Positions 29,804 to 38,222 of a stretch of 38,862 nucleotides of DNA are shown in pieces (the stretch's first letter is position 1; every line of letters begins with the position of its first letter). The notes under the pieces are model-generated. The model ran no database searches. It saw nothing but the letters and a program-made list of their open reading frames with translations, and had not been told where the DNA came from. The translations under genes and the position numbers were made by a program. The stretch is taken from contig JAJYMC010000026.1 in assembly GCA_021787335.1 (NCBI GenBank), positions 1 to 38,862 on the forward strand, given 5' to 3'. The DNA comes from Bacillota bacterium. Its GTDB lineage: Bacteria > Bacillota > Sulfobacillia > JAJYWN01 > JAJZPE01.

Positions 29804-30389
29804 TTACTCCATCGACTCGGCCATCTTGGTCAAGGCTTCCACGTCATTGTTATGCAACTCATAGACCCAGTTGCCGTCCTGGATCCAGAGTTCGGACTCG
29901 GCCTTCTTTGCCTCGTCCTTGCGGGTCAGCTTGACCAGGCGCGCCGCCCGGCCGTTGATCTCCATGTCCGTCGTCTCGACGTTGAAGTCCGGGCCGTAAC
30001 TGGCCGTCACCTGATGGTCACCGCCGGGTCGGTAGCGGGCCCAGAAGCCGTTGTTCGGGGCACTGAGGCCGATGACGAGGAGCTGCCCCTCTTTGTCCAC
30101 CTCGCGGTAGAGAAGCATCTCCGACCCTTCCAAAGACGGCGGCAGGGCCACGCCGTTGCCGAGGAACTGGCGGGCCTCCCGAGAGGCTCGTGGTGGTCTT
30201 CTGGGCGTCCATCGTGCCCATCGCTTCGCGGTCCCACTGAGCCGAGGACCCGCCGATGGCCGCCACTTCCTTCTTCACGCTGTACCATCCGAAGAGCTGC
30301 GCCACGCTCGCCCGTGCGACGGGGCTCGCGGTGATGAGCATCCCGCCCACTAGGGCCATGGCACCGACGATCTTCCATGTCCGGTTCAT
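29804..30389 (-). pseudogene. Secreted DUF4367-like protein with a frameshift
   Basis: The N-terminal part (ATG 30389, SD GAGGTGGA) has a signal peptide, MNRTWKIVGAMALVGGMLIT with a likely cut after VARAS. After MDAQKTTTSLS the frame must shift by one base in the GGG run (30178-30180 on the plus strand) to continue EARQFLGNGVALPPSLEGSE. The C-terminal half, with YGPDFNVETTDMEINGR, ESELWIQDGNWVYEL and LTKMAESME, resembles DUF4367/LolA-like extracytoplasmic domains often linked to anti-sigma factors. About 194 residues when joined. Either the gene is broken or the run is miscalled. Confidence 0.75.
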
Positions 30390-30457
30390 TCACTCCACCT
30401 CTGCCTGATAGACGCGCCGGCAGGGGCATCGGTTCCCCCGGACCGCGGGGGCTGGTC

Positions 30458-31444
30458 TCACACCCCGAACACCAGGCCCGCGTTCGTTCCCATGATCTTC
30501 TCCCGCGTGCCCTCGTCGACGGGCAGCTCGCGGATGGTCCTCACCGCCCTGGGCATGTCGCCGACCTGGTGCGGGTAGTCGCTGCCGAGCATGAGGCGGT
30601 CGGGACCGGCGAAGGCCAGGGCCAGCCGGATGGCGTCGGGGTCGAAGTTGACGGTGTCGAGATAGCAGTGCTCCTTGATGATCTGGCTGGGCGGGCGGTC
30701 GATGAAGCGGTGGCAGTCGTCGTAGGCGACGAAGGCCCGGTCCATGCGCTCGACGATGTAGGGGACGGTGGCCCCCAGGTGGCCCAGCTGGATCTGCAGC
30801 TTCGGGAAGCGGTTGAACAGCCCGGAGTAGACCATCCGGGCGATGGCCGTGGTCGTATCGAAGAGGAAGCCGGCCACGGCGACCATCCGGTAGTCGAGGA
30901 AAGCGCCGGGGTTGGCCGGGGCGGTGGGGTGGATGAAGATGGGGATGCCGAGAGCGTCGGCCACCTCGTAGACCGGGTAGAAGCGCTGGTCGTCCGGGTA
31001 GACGCCGTTCAGGTTGGAGAAGAAGGTGGTCCCAGCCAACCCCAGCCCGTGGGCCCGCTCAAGCTCGCGGGCCGACGCGGCCGGGTCCTGGAGCGGCAGG
31101 GCGGCGAAGGCCTGGAACCGCCCCGGGTACTTCCGGATGCCCTCGGCGAAGTCGTCGTTGACCAGGCGGGCCAGCTCGATGCCCCGCGCCGCCTCTTCGA
31201 CGTGGCAGCCGGGCGTGGTCAGACTGATGATGTGGACATCCATGCCGGCCCGGTCCATGTCGGCCAGCCGGTGCTCAAGGAGCCGGTGGCCGTAGACGAC
31301 CACGTTGTAGTCACCCTCGTAATGGAGGAGGCAGTCGCCCGTCCCGTCGGGGTCCCCCTCCAGCCGGGCCACTCCCGGCCGGCGGTAAAGCTCGCGCAGG
31401 TAAGACATCGGGTAGAAGTGGTTATGGACGTCAACCGTTTTCAT
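30458..31444 (-). CDS. Amidohydrolase-family (ACMSD-like) metal hydrolase/decarboxylase
   Basis: The 328-residue TIM-barrel amidohydrolase_2 protein has VDVHNHFYP with H7 and H9 (metal), FIHPTAP, LGHLGATVPYIVER (metal His) and the metal Asp in MLGSDYPHQ. This set is typical of aminocarboxymuconate-semialdehyde and gamma-resorcylate decarboxylases and related hydrolases. Substrate unknown. ATG 31444 follows AGGAGG at a long 10-nt spacing. The open frame upstream of 31444 is non-coding and includes the terminator of the stalk gene. Confidence 0.88.
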   Translation of the reverse strand: MKTVDVHNHFYPMSYLRELYRRPGVARLEGDPDGTGDCLLHYEGDYNVVVYGHRLLEHRLADMDRAGMDVHIISLTTPGCHVEEAARGIELARLVNDDFAEGIRKYPGRFQAFAALPLQDPAASARELERAHGLGLAGTTFFSNLNGVYPDDQRFYPVYEVADALGIPIFIHPTAPANPGAFLDYRMVAVAGFLFDTTTAIARMVYSGLFNRFPKLQIQLGHLGATVPYIVERMDRAFVAYDDCHRFIDRPPSQIIKEHCYLDTVNFDPDAIRLALAFAGPDRLMLGSDYPHQVGDMPRAVRTIRELPVDEGTREKIMGTNAGLVFGV

Positions 31445-31551
31445 TGGTCCGCGGCCTCCTGTATTACCGCCCTGCTGCTTGGGATTCGCAGGCCGCCTAT
31501 TACTTCGTCTCCCGCACGATGCCTCCTGCCGCGGTCGAGGGGACCACAAAG

Positions 31552-31583
31552 AGCCGTGCGGTCCGGACCTGGACCTCACGGCT
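31552..31583 (-). terminator. Probable terminator of the stalk/TPR gene
   Basis: On the minus strand, stem AGCCGTG-A-GGTCC with GGACC-G-CACGGCT around a 6-nt loop, then CTTTGTGG. It is 28 bp after the stop of the gene at 31611. The T tract is weak. Confidence 0.6.
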
Positions 31584-31610
31584 TTCTTGCTGTTCCGGGG
31601 ACGGGCACCA

Positions 31611-33050
31611 TCAGTACCCCGGCACCCCCAAGCTATGCAGAAGCACCTTGGCCTCGGCGTTCCCCGGCTGGAGCTCCAGGACCTTCTTCCAGTCAGCCTC
31701 GGCCTCAGCAGCCCGGCCGGTGAAGGCGCAAACGGCGCCCCGGAAGATGTAGGCCGGGATGAACCCGGGGTCAAGCGAGATAGCCTGGTCGAAGTCGGCG
31801 GACGCCTTGGGGTAATCCCCCGCGGCCGAGTAGATACCCGCGCGCCAGTAGTACGCCGCGGCCAGGCTGGGGTCCAAGCCGATGGCCTGGTTGAGCTTGG
31901 CCAGCCGGGCGGTGCCGTCGGTCTCCTTGAGCCCGTCGAGCAGCGTCTTCTCCGCGTCGGCGACCTTCGAGCGGTGCTCCGCCGAGATGATGATGACCAG
32001 GCGGCGGTTGCCGTCCCAGTCTATTTTGGCCCCCAGTGCCTCGCTGACGAACCGCACCGGGACCAGCGTGCGATTGTTGATGGCCACCGCGGGCTGGTCG
32101 AGGGTGTACTCGACCCCGTTGATGTAGGCTTTGGCCGAGCCCACCGTGAGCTTGATCGTCGTCGTGCCCTTCTTGGCGGTGACGGTCATCGTCGCCTGGT
32201 CCCAGCTGATGGTGGCCCCCAGGGCTTCGAAGATCAGGCGCAGCGGCACCATCGTCCGCCCGTTGATGGCCATGGGCGGCTGGTCGAAGACGAGATCCAC
32301 GCCGTCAAGGTTGACGGCGATGGGGCGCTCCGCCCCCATGGTCGCCTTGGGCGGCTCGACCAGCGGGGTGGGCGTTGGCACCGACTTCGGCAGCATCCAG
32401 CCCGCCTCGGACCCGACGAAGTTGACCACGCTGGCGGCCTTGCCGACGAGGACGTAGGGCGAGACGAACGTCCAGTAAGGCTTCTTCGGGATGACCGTGA
32501 CCGAGCCGGACAGGCCGGACTTCGACCAGTTGCCGGCGTCGTCGGTCTTGACCGGCGAGTACTTGGTGGTCGCCGTGGCCGGGTCGCCCGGGACGGGGGC
32601 GTTCCCATCAAGGAAGTAGATGGTCACGTCGGGGATGCCCTGTCCGGTCTGGGTGGTCACGCGCCCGGACACGGTATAGCCGGAAACGCCGGTGAAGCTG
32701 AGCTCCCAGTTATCCCCGGCCACCCCATAGCGGAAGAAGGCCTCGAAGGACCAGCCCTCCTTCGTCGGCTCCAGCAGGGCCAGGCCATACAAGCCGGTCT
32801 TCGTGTAGTCGCCCCGGGCGTCGGTGGTGACGGCCCCCCGGTCCGCCCCGGTCGAGTTGTGGAAGCGGATGACGACATCCGGGACGGCATCGCCGGTGGC
32901 GGCGTCCGTGACCCGGCCGTGGAGGGTCCAGGGGCCGATGTCTCCCTCAGCGGCCAGGACGGGCGGCGGCGCGGGGAAGGCCATGGCGAGAGCGGCGAGC
33001 AGCAGGGTGACGGTGAGGACGCGTAGGACCGGTCGAAGGACGCTGAGCAC
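31611..33050 (-). CDS. Secreted stalk-domain protein: carboxypeptidase-regulatory repeats, copper-amine-oxidase-N, TPR
   Basis: The 479-residue protein has a signal peptide (hydrophobic LTVTLLLAALAMAFPAPPPV, cut near VLAAEG). Two Ig-like regulatory repeats (HGRVTDAATGDAVPDVVIRF and SGRVTTQTGQGIPDVTIYFL) come first. Then a pair of copper-amine-oxidase-N (stalk) units (NGRTMVPLRLIFEALGATI and NNRTLVPVRFVSEALGAKI), and finally two TPR-like repeats (AYYWRAGIYSAAGDYPKASA and AYIFRGAVCAFTGRAAEAEA). It is a cell-surface scaffold type common in Clostridia-like Bacillota, with no enzyme motif. Start: GTG 33050, 7 nt after AAGGGGG, rather than GTG 33056 next to it. Confidence 0.87.
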   Translation of the reverse strand: MLSVLRPVLRVLTVTLLLAALAMAFPAPPPVLAAEGDIGPWTLHGRVTDAATGDAVPDVVIRFHNSTGADRGAVTTDARGDYTKTGLYGLALLEPTKEGWSFEAFFRYGVAGDNWELSFTGVSGYTVSGRVTTQTGQGIPDVTIYFLDGNAPVPGDPATATTKYSPVKTDDAGNWSKSGLSGSVTVIPKKPYWTFVSPYVLVGKAASVVNFVGSEAGWMLPKSVPTPTPLVEPPKATMGAERPIAVNLDGVDLVFDQPPMAINGRTMVPLRLIFEALGATISWDQATMTVTAKKGTTTIKLTVGSAKAYINGVEYTLDQPAVAINNRTLVPVRFVSEALGAKIDWDGNRRLVIIISAEHRSKVADAEKTLLDGLKETDGTARLAKLNQAIGLDPSLAAAYYWRAGIYSAAGDYPKASADFDQAISLDPGFIPAYIFRGAVCAFTGRAAEAEADWKKVLELQPGNAEAKVLLHSLGVPGY

Positions 33051-33223
33051 GACCACGCCCCCTTCAGATTTCGGGGGGAAACCACGCGCATCGGACGTTC
33101 GTCACAGTCTATTCCAGTGTCCCGGCGTTCACAATGCCGTCATTCGCTGCCTGCCGAACGCTCCCTTCCACGGACGGCCACCCAGGGGCAGAGATTCGGT
33201 CGACTTGGTTCGCCACGGTCGCC

Positions 33224-33790
33224 CTAAACGGGACAACAACCCCCCGGTTTGTGGCCGGCGTCATGATCGGTCTTGTCCACTTTGCAGCAGTCCTCACCGC
33301 GGTCGTCGCCAATCAGCGTGGATTCTCCCTTGGCCCCTTTTCCGATCGCCTTGGACGCTTCCTCCACAGCCGTCAGGACCGTACCCAAGCAGCAGGACCC
33401 CTGAGGGTTGGTGTGGACACAGTCGCATCCTTCCGTTTCCAGCCTGCTCCTGATCTCGGCGGGGACACCGCTGGCGCCGGTTCGCCGGATCTGCTCGGCG
33501 ATCTCTTCATAGGTGTGATTGAAGCAGTAGCAGATGGGCCGGGGAGGGTCGCTCTCCTTGGCCCCCACCCGGACCTTCAGGTCGGCTTTGGTGAAGACAT
33601 GACTGCCGTCTTCGGCGAAGTAGACGGCGTCGCATCCCGGGGCATCGCAGTAACGATACGGTCCGGCCGTGATTCGACCCTGCCGACTGGGCAGGATGAG
33701 TGACCGCAGGGTCTCAAGCCTCACCGCTCTGCCCCTCGTACCTGAAACCGGGCAGGCTGTGAGCGGGCTGTCAACGGGCTGTTCCGACAC
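33224..33790 (-). CDS. CopZ N-terminal-like (2Fe-2S/zinc) Cys-rich protein
   Basis: The 188-residue protein has a core CDAPGCDAVYF, HVFTKADLKVRVG, ICYCFNHTYEEIAEQIRR, CDCVHTNPQGSCCLG. It matches the N-terminal domain of Archaeoglobus CopZ, which holds a zinc and a [2Fe-2S] cluster. The HMA copper domain that follows in CopZ is absent; instead there is a tail with DCCKVDKTDHDAGH and GGCCPV that could bind metal. About 60 N-terminal residues are unassigned. It is divergent from cadC, so a redox or metal-chaperone role for the cad system is a reasonable inference. Start: GTG 33790 (SD GAGGGGTG); GTG 33799 is possible. Confidence 0.8.
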   Translation of the reverse strand: MSEQPVDSPLTACPVSGTRGRAVRLETLRSLILPSRQGRITAGPYRYCDAPGCDAVYFAEDGSHVFTKADLKVRVGAKESDPPRPICYCFNHTYEEIAEQIRRTGASGVPAEIRSRLETEGCDCVHTNPQGSCCLGTVLTAVEEASKAIGKGAKGESTLIGDDRGEDCCKVDKTDHDAGHKPGGCCPV

Positions 33791-33935
33791 TTTGCTCACC
33801 CCTCTGTCAGGGTTCACCGGTGGCTTTTCCGCGCCCAGTATACACGAGCGCGTCCGCTCCCGCAAGGCGGCATGGGCCGCGGACGCCCAGGGTATTGAAC
33901 CGAACTGGACCAAGTTTGCATCTTGGTATTGACGG

Positions 33936-33979
33936 TTGTGCAGTCCGACTGATACACTATAATTAAATAATTGCTTAAT
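33936..33979 (+). promoter_or_regulatory. cadC promoter and operator
   Basis: -35 TTGTGC (33936-33941), 16-nt spacer, -10 TATAAT (33958-33963). An AT-rich inverted repeat ATTAA-N8-TTAAT (33962-33979) overlaps the -10 and start site, as expected for a CadC/SmtB-type operator. The region is markedly AT-rich against its surroundings. Confidence 0.7.
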
Positions 33980-34002
33980 CGTTGAAAGGAACAATAATCC
34001 CT

Positions 34003-34377
34003 ATGCCCACGCGGAGTAAGAACCGCACCACCCAAATTGCTGACGTGTGCGACTGCTTTGAACCTTCCGGTCGTGCCGGCGAGCTGTCCGAGAAGCTGCT
34101 GGAGGTAGCTGGTCTGTCCGAGGTCTTCAAGGTCCTTGGGGATGAGACCCGGACGGGGATAATCCATCTCCTCTCCCACCGTGAACTCTGTGTCTGTGAC
34201 CTGGCCGAAATCATGGGGGTGAGCATGCCGGCCGTATCCCATCACTTGCGTCTGCTGAAGGCACACCGGCTGGTCAAGTACCGGAGGGAGGGGAAGATGG
34301 TCTACTACTCCCTTGACGACCGGCACATCGAAAACTTGATCAGGGAGGCCCAGGAGCATTTTGCCGAGCAGAGATAG
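34003..34377 (+). CDS. cadC: ArsR/SmtB-family Cd/Pb/Zn-responsive repressor
   Basis: The 124-residue winged-helix repressor has the two cysteine sets of CadC: an N-terminal C16/C18 in VCDCFE and C63/C65 in ELCVCDL. Together they form the Cd(II)/Pb(II) site. The recognition helix VSMPAVSHHLRLLKAHRLV and wing REGKMVYYSLDDRHI follow. It releases the operator when metal binds. Start: ATG 34003, with AAAGGA about 11 nt upstream; a TTG 21 bp earlier would put the SD inside the gene. It precedes the cadA-like pump by 137 bp. Confidence 0.88.
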   Translation: MPTRSKNRTTQIADVCDCFEPSGRAGELSEKLLEVAGLSEVFKVLGDETRTGIIHLLSHRELCVCDLAEIMGVSMPAVSHHLRLLKAHRLVKYRREGKMVYYSLDDRHIENLIREAQEHFAEQR

Positions 34378-34514
34378 TGGCCGCTGTCGGGCTGTCCTCC
34401 TCGGTTCAACCCGTTCGGCCTTTTCTTGCGACCCGACTTGTTACGGACAAACAGACATCAGGCAGGCGGCCGACTCTTGGCTGAACACTGCCCCGAGCCC
34501 TGGGGGAGGAGAAC

Positions 34515-36644
34515 ATGAGGTACACTCTTGAAGGACTGGATTGCGCCAACTGCGCGGTCAAGATCGAGAACGCGTTGCGAAAGGAGGAAGGTCTGGAAAG
34601 GGCATCGGTGAGCTTCGCCACGAAGAGCCTGGAAATCCCGCCTGAGGGAGAGGCCAAGGCCAGGGAGATCATCACCAGGGTGGAGCCGGAGGTATCCCTG
34701 GCGAGGTCCGACGGCCACGCTCATGCCGATCACGAGGAGGGGGAGGGCGGTCGGGCCGAGCTTTTCCGAGTTATCGCCGCGGGGCTCCTCCTGGCCTTGG
34801 GTTTCGCTTTTAATGAACCCCTGCACAACACGCCATACTCCTGGGCGGAATATGTCGTGCTATTATCATCCTACCTCCTCGTCGGCGGGGAGGTCATCGC
34901 TCGGGCCACCCGGAACATCCTTCGCGGTCAGGCCCTCGAAGAGAATTTCCTGATGACCATAGCCACGATCGGCGCGATTGCCATTCACCAGTTGCCCGAG
35001 GCCGCGGCGGTGATGGCTTTCTATGCCACCGGCGAGTACCTGCAGGACCGCGCGGTCGGTCGTTCGCGGCGATCCATCGCCGCTCTTCTCGACATCAGGC
35101 CCGACTATGCCAACCTGCCTGAGAACGGTGGAACCAAGCGGGTCCGCCCCGAGGAGGTGGGGGTCGGACAGATCATCGTGGTCAAGCCGGGCGAGAAAAT
35201 CCCCCTCGACGGAGAGATCACGGACGGACTCTCGTTCGTCGATACTTCGGCCCTGACCGGGGAATCCGTGCCCCACAAAGTGGGGGCGGGCGACGGCGTG
35301 CTGGCCGGGATGATCAACGGCCAGGGATTGCTATCTGTGAGAGTCACCAAGCTTTTCGAAGAGTCCTCAGTGGCCCGCATCCTGGAACTCGTCGAGAATG
35401 CGGCCGCCCGGAAGGCCCCGACCGAACAGTTCATCACCAAGTTCGCCCGCTACTATACCCCGGCGGTGGTCGTGGCGGCCGCTCTGGTGGCGGTCCTGCC
35501 ACCCCTGGTCCTTCCGGGGGCGACCTTCTCGGAGTGGGTCTACCGAGCCTTGGTCCTGTTGGTGATCTCCTGTCCCTGCGCCCTCGTGATCTCCGTTCCT
35601 CTGGGCTATTTTGGCGGGATCGGTTCAGCCTCACGCCACGGGATCCTGGTCAAAGGGGCCAACTACCTCGAAGCCCTGGCCGATCTGGACACCGTGGTTT
35701 TCGATAAGACAGGAACCCTGACCAGAGGCGTGTTCAAGGTGACCCAGATCGAACCGGTCAACGGGTTCGACCGGGAGAAGCTGCTGGCTACCGCCGCCGC
35801 TGTCGAACTCTTCTCGAACCACCCCATCGCCCAATCCATCCGCGAGGCCTACGGGAGGGCGGTCTCTCCGGACCAGGTGACGGACTACAAAGAGATTCCG
35901 GGCTTTGGGCTAACCGCGATCATCGACGGACGAAAGGTGATGGTGGGTAACGACCGCCTCCTCCACCGCGAAGGGGTTGCCCACCAGGACGGTGAGCTTG
36001 AGGGCACCGTCGTGCATCTGGTCGTCGATGGTGAATACGCCGGTCACATTGCGATCTCCGATGAGATCAAGGACGATTCCGGATCGGCTGTTTCCGCCCT
36101 CAAGGCGATGGGCGTGAGGAAGACGGTCATGCTGACCGGGGATGGTGAAAGCGTCGCCCGACGGGTGGCGGAGAAGGTCGGCATAGATAGCTTCTTTGCC
36201 GGGCTTCTGCCCGAAGGCAAGGTCGCGAAGGTCGAGGAGTTGCAGGCGGCCCTGCCCAACCGACAAACCCACAAGCTCGCTTTTGTCGGCGATGGGATCA
36301 ATGATGCCCCCGTCCTGTCCAGGTCCGACGTGGGCATAGCGATGGGGGGACTCGGCAGCGATGCCGCCATCGAGGCGGCCGATGTCGTCCTGATGGAGGA
36401 TGCCCCGTCGAAGCTAGCAATGGGTGTCAGGATAGCGCGACGGACCCGTTCGATAGTGAAACAAAACGTCCTTGCGGCCCTGGCCATTAAGGGCATTTTC
36501 CTCCTCCTCGGTGCGTTCGGCGTGGCCACCATCTGGGAGGCGGTCTTTGCCGATGTGGGCGTGGCCCTGCTCGCCGTCCTGAACGCCACCAGGACTCTGA
36601 ACCTGCGGCCAGAAGGGCGCCTGAAGGCGAGACATCCGGCGTAA
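34515..36644 (+). CDS. cadA: Heavy-metal P1B-2 ATPase (Cd2+/Zn2+/Pb2+ export)
   Basis: The 709-residue protein has an N-terminal HMA domain with GLDCANC (C10, C13) and a short His-rich linker HAHADHEE (about 68-75). Eight membrane helices follow, with the actuator loop TGES (248-251), CPC at 353-355 in helix 6, phosphorylation site DKTGTLT (D397), HP motif H436-P437 and GDGINDAP (592-599). K in KQNVLAALAIKG and D in FADVGVALL of the last helices match the ZntA/CadA subgroup, so Zn/Cd/Pb rather than Cu. ATG 34515 follows GGGGGAGGAG. It is controlled with cadC. Confidence 0.94.
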   Translation: MRYTLEGLDCANCAVKIENALRKEEGLERASVSFATKSLEIPPEGEAKAREIITRVEPEVSLARSDGHAHADHEEGEGGRAELFRVIAAGLLLALGFAFNEPLHNTPYSWAEYVVLLSSYLLVGGEVIARATRNILRGQALEENFLMTIATIGAIAIHQLPEAAAVMAFYATGEYLQDRAVGRSRRSIAALLDIRPDYANLPENGGTKRVRPEEVGVGQIIVVKPGEKIPLDGEITDGLSFVDTSALTGESVPHKVGAGDGVLAGMINGQGLLSVRVTKLFEESSVARILELVENAAARKAPTEQFITKFARYYTPAVVVAAALVAVLPPLVLPGATFSEWVYRALVLLVISCPCALVISVPLGYFGGIGSASRHGILVKGANYLEALADLDTVVFDKTGTLTRGVFKVTQIEPVNGFDREKLLATAAAVELFSNHPIAQSIREAYGRAVSPDQVTDYKEIPGFGLTAIIDGRKVMVGNDRLLHREGVAHQDGELEGTVVHLVVDGEYAGHIAISDEIKDDSGSAVSALKAMGVRKTVMLTGDGESVARRVAEKVGIDSFFAGLLPEGKVAKVEELQAALPNRQTHKLAFVGDGINDAPVLSRSDVGIAMGGLGSDAAIEAADVVLMEDAPSKLAMGVRIARRTRSIVKQNVLAALAIKGIFLLLGAFGVATIWEAVFADVGVALLAVLNATRTLNLRPEGRLKARHPA

Positions 36645-36650
36645 GACCAT

Positions 36651-36683
36651 GGCCCGGATGCGCGCTCGGGGCGTATCCGGGCC
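36651..36683 (+). terminator. Hairpin after cadA
   Basis: GGCCCGGATGCGC pairs with GCGTATCCGGGCC (one G/T pair) around a 7-nt loop, followed by ACTTTGCT. It is a strong stem without a real T tract; likely terminator. Confidence 0.65.
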
Positions 36684-36733
36684 ACTTTGCTAAGACCCCC
36701 GAACGGGAGGCAGAATAGGGCCCGTGACCGGGG

Positions 36734-38158
36734 GTGTTTTTCCTGGTGTCTCTCTTGGCCCTACTGCCGTCGGCGACGGCGATCATCCTTGCCATGGTGA
36801 CCAGACAGGTCATCCCATCGCTGGTCCTTGGCTTGATGACCGGAGCCTACGTGGTGGCACGGACCCCTCTCGGCGGGGTGTCCAAGACCATCGACTATGC
36901 CGTTGGAGCGGCAGCGAACGCCGAGAATCTGAGGATAATCCTATTCATCTATATCTTCAGCGGCCTCGTCGGGATGATGCAGATCTCCGGCGGGGTCAAG
37001 GGCTTCTCGTCGTGGCTGGGCCGAAAGCTACGAAGTGATCGGGCCGCCCTGCTCGGCCTGTGGGCGACGGCGGCCCTGACCTTCATGGACTGTGAGTTCC
37101 GGATCATGGCCGTCGGTCCGCTGTCGAAATCTCTGTCCGAGCGGCTGAAGCTGACCAGACAGCGAATCGCCTTCGCCATCGACAGCTCGACGGTGCCGCT
37201 GATCGTCCTGATTCCCGTGGCTACGACCTACGTCGGTTATATGACCTCGGTGGTCGCCCGGGGGCTCCAGACGGCCGGGATCACGGGTGATTCCTACTCC
37301 TTCTTCGTGAGGAGCATTCCCCTCAACTTCTTCGCCCTAAGCATCGTGGCCATCGGATTGGTTTCCGCCATCGCCAATCGCTACTTCGGGCTAATCGGCT
37401 CGCGCGAGACGCTGTCGGTGATGGACCAGCCGCCGGAGCATGAGGAGAACATCGAGAAGGAAATGGAGCGGGTCGAGGGGCATCCCTTCAAGCTGGTGGT
37501 GCCCTTGCTGGTCCTGCTGGCCCTGACCTTCGGTCTGCTGTGGTGGAACGGCCACGGCAAAGCTCCGAGCTTCTGGGGCGCGCTGGCGGCGGCCGATGCC
37601 CCGACGGCTATGCTGCAGGCCCTGTTGATCTCGACCGTCTTCACCACTGCATTCTACCTCTTGACCGGTACCTCCCTCAGCGAGCTGATGTTCCACTTCG
37701 TTGAGGGGGCCAACGAAGTCATGATGGCGGTCATCATCCTAGTGCTCGTCTGGGCGATTGCCGCCGTATCAGAGGATTTTGGCTTTTCCCGCCTCGTCTC
37801 AGCCTCCCTGGCCGGCTTCCTGCCGGCCTGGCTCGTGCCGGCCGGGATCTTCATCCTCGGCTGTCTCGTTTCGTTCTTCATCGGCTCGTCCTGGGGCACC
37901 TGGGGCCTTCTGATGCCGTTCGGTTGCGTCCTCGCCGCCGCCTCAGGGGCTAATGTCAGCATGGCCATCGCCGCCGTCTTCGCCGGGGGGACCTTCGGCG
38001 ACTACACGTCACCCCTCTCGGAGACCACGGTGACCACGGCGGCCGTGATGAACCTGCCGGTGGTGGACTACGCCAAGGGCAAGCTGACCTACTCGCTCAT
38101 CGCCGTGGCTTCGGCCGTGATCCTCTTCCTCGCTTTCGGGAGGTTGCTGACCAGGTGA
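36734..38158 (+). CDS. NhaC-family Na+/H+ antiporter
   Basis: The 474-residue protein has about eleven to twelve membrane segments. The text matches NhaC-type antiporters: LTFMDCEFRIMAVGPLSKSL, IDSSTVPLIVLIPVATTY, SSWGTWGLLMPFG and FAGGTFGDYTSPLSETTV, the last with polar residues of the ion site. It would exchange Na+ (or a Na+/organic acid couple) for H+. A charged cytosolic loop (about 228-250) has an acidic stretch EHEENIEKEMERVEG. Start taken as GTG 36734; GTG 36746 is an alternative and no SD decides it. Confidence 0.87.
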   Translation: MFFLVSLLALLPSATAIILAMVTRQVIPSLVLGLMTGAYVVARTPLGGVSKTIDYAVGAAANAENLRIILFIYIFSGLVGMMQISGGVKGFSSWLGRKLRSDRAALLGLWATAALTFMDCEFRIMAVGPLSKSLSERLKLTRQRIAFAIDSSTVPLIVLIPVATTYVGYMTSVVARGLQTAGITGDSYSFFVRSIPLNFFALSIVAIGLVSAIANRYFGLIGSRETLSVMDQPPEHEENIEKEMERVEGHPFKLVVPLLVLLALTFGLLWWNGHGKAPSFWGALAAADAPTAMLQALLISTVFTTAFYLLTGTSLSELMFHFVEGANEVMMAVIILVLVWAIAAVSEDFGFSRLVSASLAGFLPAWLVPAGIFILGCLVSFFIGSSWGTWGLLMPFGCVLAAASGANVSMAIAAVFAGGTFGDYTSPLSETTVTTAAVMNLPVVDYAKGKLTYSLIAVASAVILFLAFGRLLTR

Positions 38159-38222
38159 GAGGGCCGGGTGAGCGGGTGGGTTCACAGGAGTGATGCCGCG
38201 ACACCGGCGGGAAAGCCCCAGA

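Noticed and set aside
31479-33026. 515-codon plus-strand open frame
   Set aside because: Antisense to the stalk/TPR gene, which has a signal peptide and recognised repeats.
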